Positions 25,442-34,232 of a stretch of 64,000 nt of DNA are shown one piece after another; position 1 is the first letter of the stretch; each line of letters opens with the position of its first letter. Both the position numbers and the translations under genes were made by a program. Source of the DNA: Actinomadura barringtoniae (lineage in GTDB: Bacteria; Actinomycetota; Actinomycetes; Streptosporangiales; Streptosporangiaceae); NCBI RefSeq assembly GCF_017573505.1, contig NZ_JAGEOJ010000013.1, positions 248,001-312,000 on the forward strand. Direction: 5' to 3'. Under the pieces are notes generated by a model. The model was not told the origin of the DNA and did no database searches. It saw nothing but the letters and a program-made list of their open reading frames with translations.

Positions 25442-26581
25442 ATGACGACCGCTCCGCACGCGACACCGCCCCGCACACCACTACGACGCCGGCTGGGCGA
25501 CGCCGCCCGCTGGCTCACCACGCCACTGCTGCCCGAGGACTACCTCGCACTGGTCAACCCGCTCTGGTCGACCGCCGAGCTGCGCGGCCGGATCGAGGCC
25601 GTGCGGCACGAGGCGCCGGGCGCGGCCACGCTGGTCATCCGGCCCGGCCGCGTCTGGCCGGGACACCGCCCCGGCCAGTGGCTGAAGATCGGCGTCGACA
25701 TCGACGGCGTCCGGCACTGGCGGACGTTCTCGCTGTCGTCCCCGCCGCGTTCCGACGGCCGCCTCACCATCACGGTCAAGGCCGCGGCCGACGGCGTCGT
25801 GTCCAAGCACCTGGTGCACGCCGTACGCCCCGGAACGATCATCCGGCTCGCCGAGGCCGAGGGCGAGTTCACGCTCCCCTCGCCCGCGCCCGGCCGGATC
25901 CTCTTCGTCACGGCGGGCAGCGGCGTCACCCCGGTCATGGCGATGCTCCGCCAGCTGGCCGAGCACCAGGCCGGGGACACCGCGCAGACTCCCGACGCCG
26001 CGTCTCGGGGGCGCGGCGCCGGGCCCGACATCGTGCTGATCCACTCGGCCCGTACCCCCGACGACGTCATCTTCGGGGCGGAGCTGCGGGCGCTCGCCCG
26101 GCGGCTGCCGTGGCTGACGCTGCACGAGCGGCACACCGCCACCGACGGGCGGCTGAAGCTCGCCGACCTGGGCGACGCGTGCCCCGACTGGGCCGAGCGC
26201 GAGACCTGGGCCTGCGGCCCCGGCGACCTCCTCGACGAGATCGCCCGGCACTGGGCGGACGCGGGCGCCGCCGAACGACTGCACATCGAACGATTTCGGC
26301 CCGTGCTGGCGGTCACCGACGGCGAGGGCGGGCGCGTGACGTTCGCCAAGAGCGGCATCGAGACCGACGCCGACGGCGCCACCCCGCTTCTGGACGCGGG
26401 CGAGCAAGCCGGGGCCATGCTGCCCAGCGGCTGCCGGATGGGGATCTGTTACAGCTGCGTCGGCCGCCTCTGCTCCGGACAGGTCCGCGACCTGCGCACC
26501 GGCGAGGTCCACGGCGAAGAGGGCCACCTCATCCAGACCTGCGTCTCCGCGGCCGCCGGCCCGGTCGAAATCGACCTCTGA
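25442..26581 (+). CDS. Ferredoxin reductase with C-terminal 2Fe-2S domain (desaturase electron donor, Rv3230c-like)
   Basis: 379 residues. The FAD domain has RPGQWLKI and RTFSLSSPP; the NAD(P)H domain has FVTAGSGVTPVMAML. The C-terminal plant-type ferredoxin shows SGCRMGICYSC and a distant QTC, the four ligands of a 2Fe-2S cluster. It transfers electrons from NAD(P)H to the partner acyl desaturase 90 bp downstream. This gene pair matches Rv3230c-DesA3 of mycobacteria. The ATG at 25442 has GGGGGAGG upstream. It is probably regulated through the dyads at 25389-25418. Confidence 0.93.
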   Translation: MTTAPHATPPRTPLRRRLGDAARWLTTPLLPEDYLALVNPLWSTAELRGRIEAVRHEAPGAATLVIRPGRVWPGHRPGQWLKIGVDIDGVRHWRTFSLSSPPRSDGRLTITVKAAADGVVSKHLVHAVRPGTIIRLAEAEGEFTLPSPAPGRILFVTAGSGVTPVMAMLRQLAEHQAGDTAQTPDAASRGRGAGPDIVLIHSARTPDDVIFGAELRALARRLPWLTLHERHTATDGRLKLADLGDACPDWAERETWACGPGDLLDEIARHWADAGAAERLHIERFRPVLAVTDGEGGRVTFAKSGIETDADGATPLLDAGEQAGAMLPSGCRMGICYSCVGRLCSGQVRDLRTGEVHGEEGHLIQTCVSAAAGPVEIDL

Positions 26582-26657
26582 ACACGTCTCCGAACGCGTC
26601 CTGAGCGCGTCCCTGAGCGCGTCTACGAACGCGTTTCTGAACGAGCCTCCGAACCGA
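26580..26657. repeat. 12-bp tandem repeat between the reductase and desaturase genes
   Basis: About six imperfect copies of GCGTCYCTGAAC fill nearly the whole intergenic space, from the reductase stop to the desaturase ribosome site. Confidence 0.75.
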
Positions 26658-26670
26658 GGAGTACGACGAC

Positions 26671-27798
26671 ATGACTGCCGAGCACCTGACCGAGGCCGAC
26701 TACGAGACGATCGCGCGGGAGCTGGACTCCCTGCGCGACGAGATCACCGCCGACCTCGGCGACCGCGACTCCGCGTACATCCACAACGTCATCCGCCTGC
26801 AGCGCGCCCTGGAGATCGGCGGCCGGGCGATGCTGTTCGCCTCCGCGCTGCCGCCCGCCTGGATCGCCGGGACCGCGACGCTCACCGTCGCCAAGATCCT
26901 GGAGAACATGGAGATCGGGCACAACGTCATGCACGGCCAGTGGGACTGGATGCGCGACCCCAAGATCCACTCGACCACGTGGGAGTGGGACAACGTCTCC
27001 CCCGCCGAGCAGTGGAAGCACTCGCACAACTTCGTGCACCACACCTTCACCAACGTGATCGGCAAGGACAACGACGTCGGGTACGGCATCCTGCGCGTCA
27101 CGCCCGAGCAGCCGTGGCACTGGGCGAACGTGCCGCAGCCGATCTACAACGCGCTGCTGGCGATGTTCTTCGAGTACGGCGTCGCCCTGCACGACCTGGA
27201 CATCGACAGCATCCGGGCCGGGGAGAACGACCCCGAGGAGACCAAGGAGAAGCTGCGCGCCATCGGCCGCAAGATCGCGCGCCAGTGGGCCAAGGACTAC
27301 GTGGCGTTCCCGCTGCTCACCGGCCCGCAGTTCCTCTCCACGCTCGCCGCGAACTTCACCGCGAACGTCGCCCGCAACGTCTGGGCGCACACGATCATCT
27401 TCTGCGGGCACTTCCCCGGCGACGTCGAGGTCTTCGAGGAGGAGCAGCTCGAGGGCGAGACCAGGGGCGAGTGGTACGTCCGCCAGCTCCTCGGCTCGGC
27501 CAACATCACCGGCAGCAGGCTCTTCCACCTGATGACCGGCAACCTCAGCCACCAGATCGAGCACCATCTGTTCCCCGACCTGCCGAGCAACCGCTACGCC
27601 GAGATCGCGCCGCGCGTGAGGGCCCTCTGCGACAAGTACGACCTGCCGTACCACACGGGCTCGCTGCGCAAGCAGATCGGCAGCACGTGGGGCAAGATCT
27701 TCCGCTACGCGTTCCCGGGCGGCTCCCGCCCCACGGCCTCCGACCCGGGACCGGCCCCCGAGGCGCTCCCCGCTCCCGAGCCCGTCCCGGTCGCCTAG
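26671..27798 (+). CDS. Membrane acyl-CoA/fatty-acid desaturase (DesA3-like)
   Basis: 375 residues. Three His boxes are present: GHNVMH, HSHNFVHH and HQIEHH, which bind the di-iron centre of membrane desaturases. Two hydrophobic regions flank the first box and a third lies near residue 240. It introduces a double bond (delta-9 in DesA3) into long-chain acyl groups at the membrane, using electrons from the upstream reductase. The start ATG at 26671 has CGAGGAG upstream. The C-terminus ends in a Pro/Ala tail produced by the start of a 17-bp tandem repeat. Confidence 0.93.
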   Translation: MTAEHLTEADYETIARELDSLRDEITADLGDRDSAYIHNVIRLQRALEIGGRAMLFASALPPAWIAGTATLTVAKILENMEIGHNVMHGQWDWMRDPKIHSTTWEWDNVSPAEQWKHSHNFVHHTFTNVIGKDNDVGYGILRVTPEQPWHWANVPQPIYNALLAMFFEYGVALHDLDIDSIRAGENDPEETKEKLRAIGRKIARQWAKDYVAFPLLTGPQFLSTLAANFTANVARNVWAHTIIFCGHFPGDVEVFEEEQLEGETRGEWYVRQLLGSANITGSRLFHLMTGNLSHQIEHHLFPDLPSNRYAEIAPRVRALCDKYDLPYHTGSLRKQIGSTWGKIFRYAFPGGSRPTASDPGPAPEALPAPEPVPVA

Positions 27799-27850
27799 CC
27801 GTCCCGGTCACCTAGCCGTCCCGGTCACCTAGCCGTCCCGGTCGCCTAGC
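27783..27850. repeat. Four tandem 17-bp units bridging two convergent stop codons
   Basis: Exactly four copies of CGTCCCGGTCRCCTAGC lie end to end. Each contains CTAG, and so a TAG on both strands. The desaturase uses the TAG in unit 1 (27796-27798) and the convergent acyl-CoA synthetase uses the one in unit 4 (27846-27848). Confidence 0.92.
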
Positions 27851-29657
27851 CGCCGTAGAGCGAGTCGAGCAGGCCCGCGTGGTTCGCGTTGACGACCGCG
27901 CGACGGATCTTGAGTGACGGGGTGAGCTCGCCACTCTCCGGCGTGAAGTCGCGCGGCAGAACGGCGAAGCGCCTGATCTGCTCGGGCCGCGAATAACGGA
28001 CGTTGACCTCGTCGACCGCCCCTTGGAGGAGTGCGATCACCTCCGGGTGGTCGGCGAGGTCGCTCACGTTCTCGGGCAGGCCGCGTTCCACCGCCCAGGG
28101 CCGGATCTCCTCGGCGTCCAGCGTGAGCAGCGCGACCAGGTACGGGCGGCGGTCGCCGTGCACGACCGCCCCGGCGATCCAGCGGGAGCGCTGCAGGTCG
28201 TTCTCGAGGTTGGACGGGCTGATGTTCTTGCCGCTCGCCGGGATGATCAGGTCCTTCTTGCGGCCGGTGATGCGCAGGTAGCCGTCCTCGTCCAGCTCGC
28301 CCAGGTCACCGGTGTGCAGCCAGCCGCCCTCCAGCACCTCGGCGGTCGCGGCCTCGTCGCCGTGATACCCGGCGAAGACGTTCCCGCCGGACGCGAGGAC
28401 CTCGCCGTCGTCGGCGATCCGTACCCGCACGCCCGGGATCGGCCGACCCACGGTCCCGAAGCGGCGCCGCCCGCGCGCGTTGAGGCTGATCACGGCGGTG
28501 GACTCGGTCATGCCGTAGCCCTCGTTCAGCGGAACGCCGCACGCGTGGAAGAACTCCAGGATCTCGACGGCGATCGGCGCGGCCCCGGTCAGCGCCTCCC
28601 GCACCCGGCCGCCGAACACGCCCCGCACCATCGACAGCCAGCGTTCGTCGGCCTCCTCGAAGGCCGCGCGGACGTCGCCCGCCACCGGCTCGCCGCGTTC
28701 GTCCGCGTCGCGCACCTGGCGCCCGAGGTCCAGCGCCCGCCCGAACGCCGCGCGGTCCTCCTCCGGCGCCGCGTCCAGCAACGCGGTCACCCGCGCGTAC
28801 ACCTTCTCGAACATGCGCGGCACGGACGGCAGGAAGTCCGGCCGCACCTCCGCGAGCTCGTCAACCACCTTGGTGATGTCGCCGCCGAAGTAGTGCAGCA
28901 CGCCGCCGAGCGCGAAGACCTGCAGCTGAACGGCCTGCGCGAGCATGTGCGCGAGCGGCAGGTAGAGGTAGACGACCTCGCCGACGCCGACCGGGATGAG
29001 CCCCGCGAGCCCGTCGGCCGTCGCGTTCCACCCGGCGTGCGTGAGCGGGCAGCCCTTCGGGTTGCCGGTGGTGCCGGAGGTGTAGACGATCGTGTACGCG
29101 GAGTCCTCCGGGACCGCCGCCGCCCGCCGGTCGAGCTCCGCCGGATCGACCTTGCGGCCCCACGCCAGCAGGTCGTCCAGCGACGCCGGCCGCCCCTGGT
29201 CCGGCTCGATCGACACCACGTCCCGGAGCCGCGGCAGCCCGGCGCGCAGCGGCCCGACCTTCGCGGCCTGCGCGGCGTCCTCGCAGATCAGAACGGACGC
29301 GCCGGAGTCGGCGAGCACCCACTCGCACTCCTCCGGCGAGTTGGTCGGGTAGACCGGCACGCACACCGCGCCCGCCGCCGCGATCGCCAGCGAGCACACC
29401 GTCCACTCGGGCCTGGTCTCGGCCAGCACCGCGACCCGTTCACCAGGCGTGACGCCAAGCGCCACCAGGCCGCGGGCGAGCTCGTCGGTCAGCTCGGCGA
29501 GCCGCGCGTAGCTCAGCTCCGGCCAGCGGCACGGCCGGCTCGACCGGATCGCGACGGCCTCGCCGAAGCGGTCCGCCGCCGCGCGGGCGAACGTGGCCAG
29601 GGTCGGTGTGCGCACGGGATCGCGTCGGAGATCGGGCGGCTCGGGCAGCTCGGGCAT
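27846..29657 (-). CDS. Long-chain acyl-CoA synthetase (FadD15-like AMP-forming ligase)
   Basis: 603 residues, full length for the family. The P-loop motif is YTSGTTGNPKGC, the A5-type motif is GYGMTES, the hinge region has LHTGDLGELDEDGYLRITGRKKDLI, and the catalytic Lys lies in the PASGKNISP loop. It converts fatty acids to acyl-CoA. The convergent position next to a desaturase suggests it feeds or recycles the desaturase substrates. The ATG at 29657 gives the normal N-terminus. Confidence 0.92.
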   Translation of the reverse strand: MPELPEPPDLRRDPVRTPTLATFARAAADRFGEAVAIRSSRPCRWPELSYARLAELTDELARGLVALGVTPGERVAVLAETRPEWTVCSLAIAAAGAVCVPVYPTNSPEECEWVLADSGASVLICEDAAQAAKVGPLRAGLPRLRDVVSIEPDQGRPASLDDLLAWGRKVDPAELDRRAAAVPEDSAYTIVYTSGTTGNPKGCPLTHAGWNATADGLAGLIPVGVGEVVYLYLPLAHMLAQAVQLQVFALGGVLHYFGGDITKVVDELAEVRPDFLPSVPRMFEKVYARVTALLDAAPEEDRAAFGRALDLGRQVRDADERGEPVAGDVRAAFEEADERWLSMVRGVFGGRVREALTGAAPIAVEILEFFHACGVPLNEGYGMTESTAVISLNARGRRRFGTVGRPIPGVRVRIADDGEVLASGGNVFAGYHGDEAATAEVLEGGWLHTGDLGELDEDGYLRITGRKKDLIIPASGKNISPSNLENDLQRSRWIAGAVVHGDRRPYLVALLTLDAEEIRPWAVERGLPENVSDLADHPEVIALLQGAVDEVNVRYSRPEQIRRFAVLPRDFTPESGELTPSLKIRRAVVNANHAGLLDSLYGG

Positions 29658-29698
29658 GCATGGAAACGTAGAGATCCGCCTGGCCTGCCGAGATGGCC

Positions 29699-31003
29699 TT
29701 AACGCTCAATCTGAGTGGCATTTTCGACCACGTCGTGGGTGATCAGGGCGGCGGCCAGCACGCGCGAGCCCACCGGATCGGCCGGATCGATGCCGGTCAG
29801 CGTCTCGACCCGCCGCAGCCGGTAGTTGAGCGTGTTGCGGTGAACGTGGATGTGCGCGGCGGCCTGGTGCCGGTTGTAGCCGCACTCCACGTACGCCCGT
29901 ACGGCCTCCAGCAGGTGCGGATGCCCGGCGAGCGGCGCCAGCAGCCCGGCCAGCCGTTCGCGCGCCGGGCCGGGCAGCGACAGCTGGTGCTCCAGCAGAA
30001 CGTCGTCGAGCCGGTACGGGCCGGACGGGCGGCCGAGGCGTTCGGCCAGCTCCGCGACCTCCGCCGCCTCGCGCGCCGCCGCCGGAACTGACTGGAGCCC
30101 GTCCCCGACCGCGTTGCCCGCGATGACCTTCGCGCCGGTCGCGGCGGCGATCCGTTCGACCAGCTCGGGCAGCGCGGCGAGCTCGGCCTCGACCGTGCCC
30201 GGGGACGCCGCCAGCAGCACGGTCCCGCCGCTGCCGTCGAGCGCCGACAGCACGTGCCCCGGCACCGGCAGCGCCCGCCGGAACCCCACCCTTTGATCTC
30301 CAGCCCGCCGATCCCCGGCCCGCTGGTCGAGGCCGCGCTGGTCGAGTTCGCGCTGGATCAGCCGTACGGTCCGGCGCGCCCAGACCCCGCGCCCCGCCGG
30401 CTCCCCCGCAGACTCCCCCGCCGGGTCCTTCACCGGCGCGACGCGCAGCACGAGCACGACGTAGCAGGCGGCCAGGTCGAGGTCGACGCGTTCGGCCAGC
30501 GGCTCGGCGGGCTCACCGGCCAGCAGCGCCTCCACCAGGGCGCGCCGCGCCTCGCGGTCCTCACCGTGGATCGCCTGCTGTTCCTGCAGGTAGGCGTCCG
30601 CGACCACCGGGATCATGGCCTGCAGATAGCGGACGGCCCGCGGCGCCGCGGCCACCAGGTCGTCGGTGTCCTCGGGCCCGGCCAGCTCGCCGAGCATCTC
30701 CAGCCCGACCCGGGCGCCGATGTGGCAGACGGCGAGCAGCGCGTCCAGCGGGAACCGCTCCTGCGCCCGCCGCGCCGCCGACTCGGCCTGCTCGGCGAGC
30801 TCCTGCGGCGTCGGCACGCGGTCCTCGCGCAGGCTGCGATGGAAGATCCGCAGGTTGCTCATCGCGATGTCGGCGACCTCGCCGTCCAGCAGTTCCCGGG
30901 GCAGCGCCGCGTAAAACGGCACCTCGACGACGAACGCGTCGATCATGCGGCGGGCCATCCGCGGCACCTGCGCGGCCGCCCGGCGGTACAGCGGGGAGTC
31001 CAT
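29699..31003 (-). CDS. PucR/CdaR-like transcriptional regulator
   Basis: 434 residues. A helical N-terminal sensor domain (RRMIDAFVVEVPFYAALP...) is followed by a degenerate GGDEF-like domain (about 190-350). The C-terminal HTH_30 reads NRHQAAAHIHVHRNTLNYRLRRVETLTG. Family members regulate catabolic and lipid genes in actinobacteria. The ATG at 31003 (MDSPLYRRA) is preferred over one at 31039; neither has a strong ribosome site. It is upstream of the acyl-CoA synthetase with 41 bp between, and may control it. Confidence 0.87.
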   Translation of the reverse strand: MDSPLYRRAAAQVPRMARRMIDAFVVEVPFYAALPRELLDGEVADIAMSNLRIFHRSLREDRVPTPQELAEQAESAARRAQERFPLDALLAVCHIGARVGLEMLGELAGPEDTDDLVAAAPRAVRYLQAMIPVVADAYLQEQQAIHGEDREARRALVEALLAGEPAEPLAERVDLDLAACYVVLVLRVAPVKDPAGESAGEPAGRGVWARRTVRLIQRELDQRGLDQRAGDRRAGDQRVGFRRALPVPGHVLSALDGSGGTVLLAASPGTVEAELAALPELVERIAAATGAKVIAGNAVGDGLQSVPAAAREAAEVAELAERLGRPSGPYRLDDVLLEHQLSLPGPARERLAGLLAPLAGHPHLLEAVRAYVECGYNRHQAAAHIHVHRNTLNYRLRRVETLTGIDPADPVGSRVLAAALITHDVVENATQIER

Positions 31004-31129
31004 CGGGCGATTGTCGGTCTGCACAACCCCCGAGCGCAAAGATTGCCCGGATTGCGAGCAGACACCGCACTATTGGACGGCCAGTATGTGCAGTCGGAAC
31101 AACTTGCCCCCGCAGAGCCTGGAGCACGG

Positions 31130-32041
31130 ATGACCGAGGTGCGGCAGTCCACCCCTCACTGGCCGGGCGAACTGGTCGGCATCGACGACCGGCGGCGGCT
31201 GTTCGTCCGTACCGCCGCACCGCGCGACGGATCGGCCGAGCCCGGGCTCTTCCTGCACGGCTTCGCCAGCACGTCCGTCGACTTCACCGACTTCCTGCAC
31301 GAGGTGCGCGACGTCGTGGCGGGCGACGCGGTGGACCTGCCCGGTTACGGCTTCTCGCCCCCGCCGCCCGACGGCGACTACTCGATCGGCGCGCACGCCC
31401 GGTCGGTCGCCGGCCTCATCGAGGAGTGCGGGCGCGGCCCGGTGCACCTGGGCGGCAACTCGCTCGGCGGGATGATCGCGATCCGGGTGGCCGCGAACCG
31501 GCCCGAACTCGTGCGTTCGCTGACGCTCTTCGCCCCCGCCCTGCCCGACCTGCGCGCGTACGTGCGGGCCGGGCTGCTCGCGCTGCCGAGCGTGCCGTTC
31601 GCCGGGGAACGCCTGCTCGGGCCGCTGCTGCGGCGCGTACCCGCCGAGCGGCGCGTCAAGATCCGGTACGAGCACGACTTCCACGACCTGTCCTCGCTCA
31701 CCCGGGACCGGTGGGCCGAGGCCGTCGCCGAGCAGGAACGCCACGACGCCCTCCCGCACGCCGACGAGCAGTTCTTCCGGACCATGCGCGGCGCCGTCGC
31801 GGACTGGGTCCGCCAGGGCAGAGGGTCGCTGTGGCGTGACGCCGAGCGCCTCACGGTCCCGACGCTGGTGGTGTGGGGGCTTGGAGACAAGGTGCTGGAC
31901 CCGAGGCTCGCCGTCACCGCCGCCCGCCGCATCCCGGGCGCGCGGCTCGCCCTGATCCCCGATTGCGGGCACATGCCGCAGGTCGAGAAGCCCGCCGAGA
32001 GTGCCCGCGAGTTCCGCGCGCTGCTGACGCCCCCGGTATAG
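31130..32041 (+). CDS. Alpha/beta-fold hydrolase
   Basis: 303 residues. The oxyanion HG motif is FLHGFAS, the nucleophile elbow GGNSLGGMI, the acid in LGDKVLDPRL and the catalytic His in DCGHMPQVE. A cap of about 60 residues precedes the acid. I chose the ATG at 31130, preceded by GGAG; upstream codons in this frame overlap the divergent PucR gene and are shadow. The substrate is unknown; lipase/esterase activity is likely given the lipid-gene neighbours. Confidence 0.9.
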   Translation: MTEVRQSTPHWPGELVGIDDRRRLFVRTAAPRDGSAEPGLFLHGFASTSVDFTDFLHEVRDVVAGDAVDLPGYGFSPPPPDGDYSIGAHARSVAGLIEECGRGPVHLGGNSLGGMIAIRVAANRPELVRSLTLFAPALPDLRAYVRAGLLALPSVPFAGERLLGPLLRRVPAERRVKIRYEHDFHDLSSLTRDRWAEAVAEQERHDALPHADEQFFRTMRGAVADWVRQGRGSLWRDAERLTVPTLVVWGLGDKVLDPRLAVTAARRIPGARLALIPDCGHMPQVEKPAESAREFRALLTPPV

Positions 32042-32053
32042 TCCAGAAAACCC

Positions 32054-32091
32054 CGCGAATCGGAGCCTCACCCATTACCGGGAGATTCGCG
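32054..32091 (+). promoter_or_regulatory. Hairpin enclosing the ribosome site and start of the first HTH-TM gene
   Basis: CGCGAATC (32054-32061) pairs perfectly with GATTCGCG (32084-32091). The loop holds GGGAG and the 3' arm ends on the first base of the GTG start. A TATAGT (32037-32042) just upstream could be a -10 box. The hairpin could limit translation of the mRNA. Confidence 0.45.
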
Positions 32092-33119
32092 TGACCCGTC
32101 CCCCCGAGTCACCATTGACACCACCTTCTCCGCCACCGCCCTCGCCACCTCCGGGACCGGAGGGCGCATCGTCGTGGCCGGAGTTCACCGCGCGCCTGCG
32201 TGAGCTGTACGAGTGGGCCGGGACGCCGAAGTACCGCGCGCTGTGCAGCCGGGTCACGGGCCTGTCACCGGCGGCCGTCTCGACGTTGATCGGCAAGAAC
32301 CCGCTGTCCCAGCCGCCCGAGACCGGGACGCGGCGGTTCGTGTTCGGCTGCCTCACGTACGGCGGCCACCCCGATCCCGAGTCCGAACTCCCGCGCTGGA
32401 CCGACCACTGGCGGCACCTCGCCGACGCGCAGCAGGCCCCCGAACCCGAGATCACGCCGCCCGCGCCCGTCGCCGCGCCACCCACGCCCGTCGCCGCGCC
32501 ACCCGCACCCGTCGCCGCGCCACCCGCACCCGCTGCGGCCGCGGCACCGGAGGCCGTACTCACACCGCCACCGCCCCTTGAAGCGGTTCCCGAAGCGATC
32601 GCGGCCCAGAACGGGTCGCCCGTACGGCATGATCCCTTGGACCGATCCACCCAGCCCGTCCGGCGCAGGCGGAGGTCATGGCGACCAGGGCGGACGGAGG
32701 TCGGCCTCGCCTCGTCGGTCCTCACCGCCACCGTGATGGCGATCGTCGGGTTCACCATCCAGGAGTCCTCACCCGACCCGACCAAGAACTGCGTCTACGT
32801 TCGCGGGACCATCCCCGACTCCAACCTCAACATTTCCTGGAGCGGGTTCTACCAGTGCCCGAACCGGGTGAGCGCCGCCGTCTACCAGGAGCGCAGCCTC
32901 AACGTCGTCGTCGGCTACGCCGAGACCGACCCGGGCCGTTTCATGTGCTGGGCGCGCGGCCGGCAGCATTGGGGCGGCAACGACATCTGGTACTACACCA
33001 AGGCCGACAAGGGTCATAAGCCGTCCGACAAGGGCGGCTGGGGCTTCATGCCCGCCTCGGACGTCCAGACCGAGGAGCACCCCGACCCGACCGTCGCCCG
33101 GCAGTGCCACTTCATCTGA
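32091..33119 (+). CDS. Transmembrane HTH sensor-like protein A (paralogue of the gene at 35289)
   Basis: 342 residues. After a Pro-rich N-terminus comes an XRE-like HTH domain (about 28-112; FTARLRELYEWAGTPKYR, VTGLSPAAVSTLIGKNP). A Pro/Ala linker repeats PVAAPPAP. A basic stop (RRRRRSWRPGR, 191-201) and one TM helix (about 204-224) put the C-terminus outside. The extracytoplasmic domain is Trp/Cys-rich (FMCWARGRQHWGGNDIWYYT, GWGFMPASDV, final RQCHF) and SH3b-like. It starts at GTG 32091. A SARP gene follows. The role is inferred: it may link an envelope signal to DNA binding. No characterised family is recognised. Confidence 0.8.
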   Translation: MTRPPESPLTPPSPPPPSPPPGPEGASSWPEFTARLRELYEWAGTPKYRALCSRVTGLSPAAVSTLIGKNPLSQPPETGTRRFVFGCLTYGGHPDPESELPRWTDHWRHLADAQQAPEPEITPPAPVAAPPTPVAAPPAPVAAPPAPAAAAAPEAVLTPPPPLEAVPEAIAAQNGSPVRHDPLDRSTQPVRRRRRSWRPGRTEVGLASSVLTATVMAIVGFTIQESSPDPTKNCVYVRGTIPDSNLNISWSGFYQCPNRVSAAVYQERSLNVVVGYAETDPGRFMCWARGRQHWGGNDIWYYTKADKGHKPSDKGGWGFMPASDVQTEEHPDPTVARQCHFI

Positions 33120-33130
33120 ACCGCCCCTGA

Positions 33131-33190
33131 TCTGCCGCCGACCTGCTGCCGACCTGCTGCCGACCTGCTGCCGACCTGCTGCTGACCTGC
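33131..33190. repeat. 11-bp tandem repeat after HTH-TM gene A
   Basis: About five copies of GACCTGCTGCC follow the stop codon. No gene is seen in the 225 bp to the SARP start other than these repeats and the box at 33204. Confidence 0.8.
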
Positions 33191-33203
33191 GAAAACGGAC
33201 GGT

Positions 33204-33220
33204 TCTGAACTGATCTGAAC
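33204..33220 (+). promoter_or_regulatory. Direct-repeat box upstream of SARP gene A
   Basis: TCTGAAC-TGA-TCTGAAC is an exact heptamer repeat with a 10-bp period. A matching element (TCTGAAT-GGA-GCTGAAC) precedes SARP gene B. SARP proteins bind heptamer direct repeats, normally with an 11-bp period, so this is a candidate site for one or both SARPs. Confidence 0.5.
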
Positions 33221-33344
33221 CGGCGACCCCATCAAGATCCTTACCTTCGCATGCCGTCGGCTGCCTTACTTGAACGGCGGGGGTTCGGTACGGCGGCCGG
33301 TTCCGCGGGGGATCCGGCCGCCGGCCGAGAAGGAGTGCGGACGG

Positions 33345-34187
33345 GTGGAGTTTCGAATATTGGGGCCGCTGCAGGGGACCGTCGGGGGACGGCCGCTGCG
33401 GCTGAGCGGGCGGCAGTCGCGGCTGGTGCTGGCGTCGCTGCTGCTGGCGCCCGGACGGGTCGTGCCGGTCGAGCGGCTGATCGAGGCGGTGTGGGGCGTC
33501 GCGTCACCGGTCTCGGCGCGCACGCAGATAGCGATCGCGGTGTCGAACGTGCGCCGCGCCATCGGAGACACGGCGGGCAGCGTGATCGAGACGGTCGCGC
33601 CCGGCTACCGGCTGCGCGGGGACGCGTCGTGGATCGACACCCGTACGGTCGAGGAGCGGGTGGCCGAGGGGCGCGCGGCAGCGGCGGTGGGACGCCTGGA
33701 CGAGGCGGTCCTGTTCTACCGGGGCGCGCTGCTGCAATGGCGGGGCCCGGTCCTGCACGGCTTGGATCGCTCCAACCTCGCCCCGGCCGTTCTCCCCTGG
33801 GAAGAGCTGAGGCTGTCCCTGCACGAGGAGGCCGCCGAGATCGACCTGGCCCGCGGCCGTCACCGGACACTGGCCGGGGCGCTCATGCCGGTCGTCGCCG
33901 AGGAGCCCTACCGCGAGCGGCTGCGCTACCTGCTGATGATGGCGCTCGTACGGTCCGGGCGGCTGAACGAGGCGCTGGCGGTCTACCGCGAGGGAAGGCG
34001 GCTCCTCGCCGGCGAGCTCGGGCTGGAGCCGGGCCCGGGCCTGCGCGGCCTGAACGAGTCGATCCTGCGGAACGCCCGAGACGCACGAGACGCGCAAGAC
34101 GCCGGAGACGCACGGAGCACACGGAGCACACGGAACGCGCGCATGGCGCGCGGACCAGCCCGATCCGCGCGCCATGCGTGCTGCTGA
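33345..34187 (+). CDS. BTAD/SARP-type transcriptional regulator A
   Basis: 280 residues. An OmpR-like winged helix is at 1-95 (VEFRILGPLQGTVGG, SGRQSRLVLASLLLAPGRVVPVERLIEAVWG, PGYRLR), followed by the BTAD helical domain at about 100-245 (ALVRSGRLNEALAVYREGRRLLAGELGLEPG). I chose the GTG at 33345: AAGGAG is 9 nt upstream and the peptide begins as in SARPs. The C-terminal 35 residues are a low-complexity Ala-Arg-Asp tail from short DNA repeats. It follows HTH-TM gene A and is about 45% similar by eye to SARP B. Target genes are unknown. Confidence 0.88.
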   Translation: MEFRILGPLQGTVGGRPLRLSGRQSRLVLASLLLAPGRVVPVERLIEAVWGVASPVSARTQIAIAVSNVRRAIGDTAGSVIETVAPGYRLRGDASWIDTRTVEERVAEGRAAAAVGRLDEAVLFYRGALLQWRGPVLHGLDRSNLAPAVLPWEELRLSLHEEAAEIDLARGRHRTLAGALMPVVAEEPYRERLRYLLMMALVRSGRLNEALAVYREGRRLLAGELGLEPGPGLRGLNESILRNARDARDAQDAGDARSTRSTRNARMARGPARSARHACC

Positions 34188-34232
34188 GACCTGCCGTCGG
34201 GAGGGAGTCAGGTCACTCGCAGCGGAGAGAGG

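Noticed and set aside
33131..33190. CRISPR-like array
   Set aside because: The units are 11 bp with no spacers; this is a simple tandem repeat. No cas genes are in the window.
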